This document shows, piece by piece, positions 63,145 through 64,000 of a stretch of 64,000 nucleotides of DNA. The translations under genes were made by a program, and so were the position numbers. Source of the DNA: Oceanospirillaceae bacterium (GTDB lineage Bacteria > Pseudomonadota > Gammaproteobacteria > Pseudomonadales > Balneatricaceae). Position 1 is the stretch's first letter. Each line of letters starts with the position of its first letter. Location of the stretch: assembly GCA_013215505.1 (NCBI GenBank), contig JABSQZ010000004.1, positions 58,880-122,879 of the forward strand, read 5' to 3'. Under the pieces are notes generated by a model. It searched no databases and was not told the DNA's origin. It saw only the letters and a program-made list of their open reading frames with translations.

Positions 63145-64000
63145 ATGATGAAACAAATGTTACTATTATTTTTGATATGGGCTGTGTCTTTGTCTAAAGG
63201 ATTTGCTGAGGAAACCATTCGCATCTCTACTGGAGAATTCCCTCCTTTCCTGTCAAAACATTTGAAGCACAATGGAGCAGGCCTCCGTATCATAAGGGAA
63301 GCCTTCGCCTTGAAAGGGGTGAAAGTCGAATACGGATTTTTTCCATGGAAACGAGCTTACCTATATGTCAAAGACGGAAAATGGGATGCCTCAGCGACTT
63401 GGGCACGAAAAACCGAACGTGACAAATATTTGTATTTCAGTGATCCCTTATATCAGTCTACCTATGCATTTTTTCATCTTAAAGACTATCAATTTGATTG
63501 GAATACGTTAGATGATTTGGAGGGAATAAATATCGGGGCGACAGGGTCATATACCTATACACCTGAATTTTACCAAGCCATTGAAGAGGGAAGGCTCAAA
63601 GTTGAATTTGTTTCTTCAGATGAGCAGAATTTTAAAAAACTGCTGGCAGGACGAATTAAGATCTTCCCGTCAAATATAGACGTTGGTTATGACTTGCTTG
63701 CAAAAAAATTCTCAATGCAGGAGATCGAATCGATCGTCCATCATCGAAAACCGTTCCTTTCGGTCCCTACTCATCTCGTGTTTTCTAAGAGAGTCAAAAA
63801 AAACAAACGGTTGCTAGCGTTATTCAACCAAGGCTTAAAGCAACTCAGGGATAGCGGTAAAGTGGATCAATATTTTGAAGAATCTCGCAAGGGGGATTAC
63901 ATCATATGGAAGAAACCTGTTAGGTCAGTTGAAAATTTGAACTTAATTACCGCTCTAGAACCCCCGCAACAATACCTAGAGGATGGAAAGCTGCAAGGGA
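63145..64000 (+). CDS. Periplasmic binding protein, type 2 fold (3' end outside window)
   Basis: 285 codons are visible with no stop. A signal peptide is present (MLLLFLIWAVSLSKGFA). The first SBP_bac_3-like domain spans about residues 24-255: IRISTGEFPPFLS, GLRIIREAF, FPWKRAYLYVKDGKWDA. After a linker, NLNLITALEPPQQYLEDGKL looks like the start of a second domain of the same fold. A double-PBP protein is often the sensor part of a kinase or cyclase; the C-terminus would decide. The ATG at 63145 or 63148 could be the start. Confidence 0.85.
   Translation, partial: MMKQMLLLFLIWAVSLSKGFAEETIRISTGEFPPFLSKHLKHNGAGLRIIREAFALKGVKVEYGFFPWKRAYLYVKDGKWDASATWARKTERDKYLYFSDPLYQSTYAFFHLKDYQFDWNTLDDLEGINIGATGSYTYTPEFYQAIEEGRLKVEFVSSDEQNFKKLLAGRIKIFPSNIDVGYDLLAKKFSMQEIESIVHHRKPFLSVPTHLVFSKRVKKNKRLLALFNQGLKQLRDSGKVDQYFEESRKGDYIIWKKPVRSVENLNLITALEPPQQYLEDGKLQG

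Overview
The window looks like chromosomal DNA of a free-living, aerobic, probably marine gammaproteobacterium, of the Cellvibrionales/Spongiibacteraceae kind. This placement is inferred from gene content and has not been tested by any search. Supporting it are an AcnD/PrpF-type 2-methylcitrate operon under a GntR regulator, a nickel superoxide dismutase with its maturation protease, an assimilatory nitrate cluster carrying a PP2C-kinase fusion, a YfcL-family protein, and a PtpA-MurB gene pair.

Layout. 1-8.2 kb is mostly minus-strand housekeeping: a truncated DUF3369/HD-GYP regulator at the left edge, a DUF2007 zinc-ribbon protein, a Cys/Met-type PLP enzyme, a MocR regulator beside a stand-alone prephenate dehydratase, a DUF924 protein, an Asp/Glu racemase-like protein and uracil-DNA glycosylase. 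Three intergenic gaps here share a 24-nt dispersed repeat. 8.3-9.8 kb has an orphan FetB-type permease and a 3-hydroxybutyrate dehydrogenase. 9.9-19.1 kb is nitrate assimilation: nasA diverges from nirB-nirD-nitrate transporter-phosphatase/kinase, with a good sigma-54 promoter before nirB. 19.5-27.7 kb has a LysR/NmrA pair and a TetR-RND-LolA-like-outer-membrane-protein cluster preceded by three identical-arm palindromes. 27.9-33.1 kb has mltA, a periplasmic binding protein with a sensor kinase, a pentapeptide protein and a rhodanese. 33.3-42.1 kb is a complete propionate (2-methylcitrate) operon: GntR-prpB-prpC-acnD-prpF-prpD, with two TTGTCGACAA palindromes before the regulator. 42.3-51.4 kb holds a hydrolase/MATE pair, a DsbB-like protein, an AI-2E permease, purMN, a DUF3108 protein, a YfcL-family protein and sodN-sodX.

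From 51.5 kb the window becomes accessory. A frameshifted REC-PAS-GGDEF-EAL pseudogene (51.5-53.6 kb) is followed by microsatellites, then murB and a low-molecular-weight phosphatase. 55.9-63.1 kb is an island-like stretch: two divergent membrane-anchored pentapeptide-repeat proteins, two small paralogous peptides that share a C-terminal RRCAFL motif, a compact module that reproduces the gene order of the phage P22 immI region (Arc-like then antirepressor-like protein, divergent from a second Arc/Mnt-like protein, with shared palindromic DNA), small unknown membrane proteins and an IS3 orfA remnant. No integrase or phage structural gene is visible. The right edge cuts a periplasmic binding protein that appears to be starting a second binding domain.

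The most novel-looking items are the RRCAFL peptide pair (58.5-59.3 kb) and the immI-like module (59.4-61.1 kb). No tRNA, rRNA or CRISPR array was recognised.
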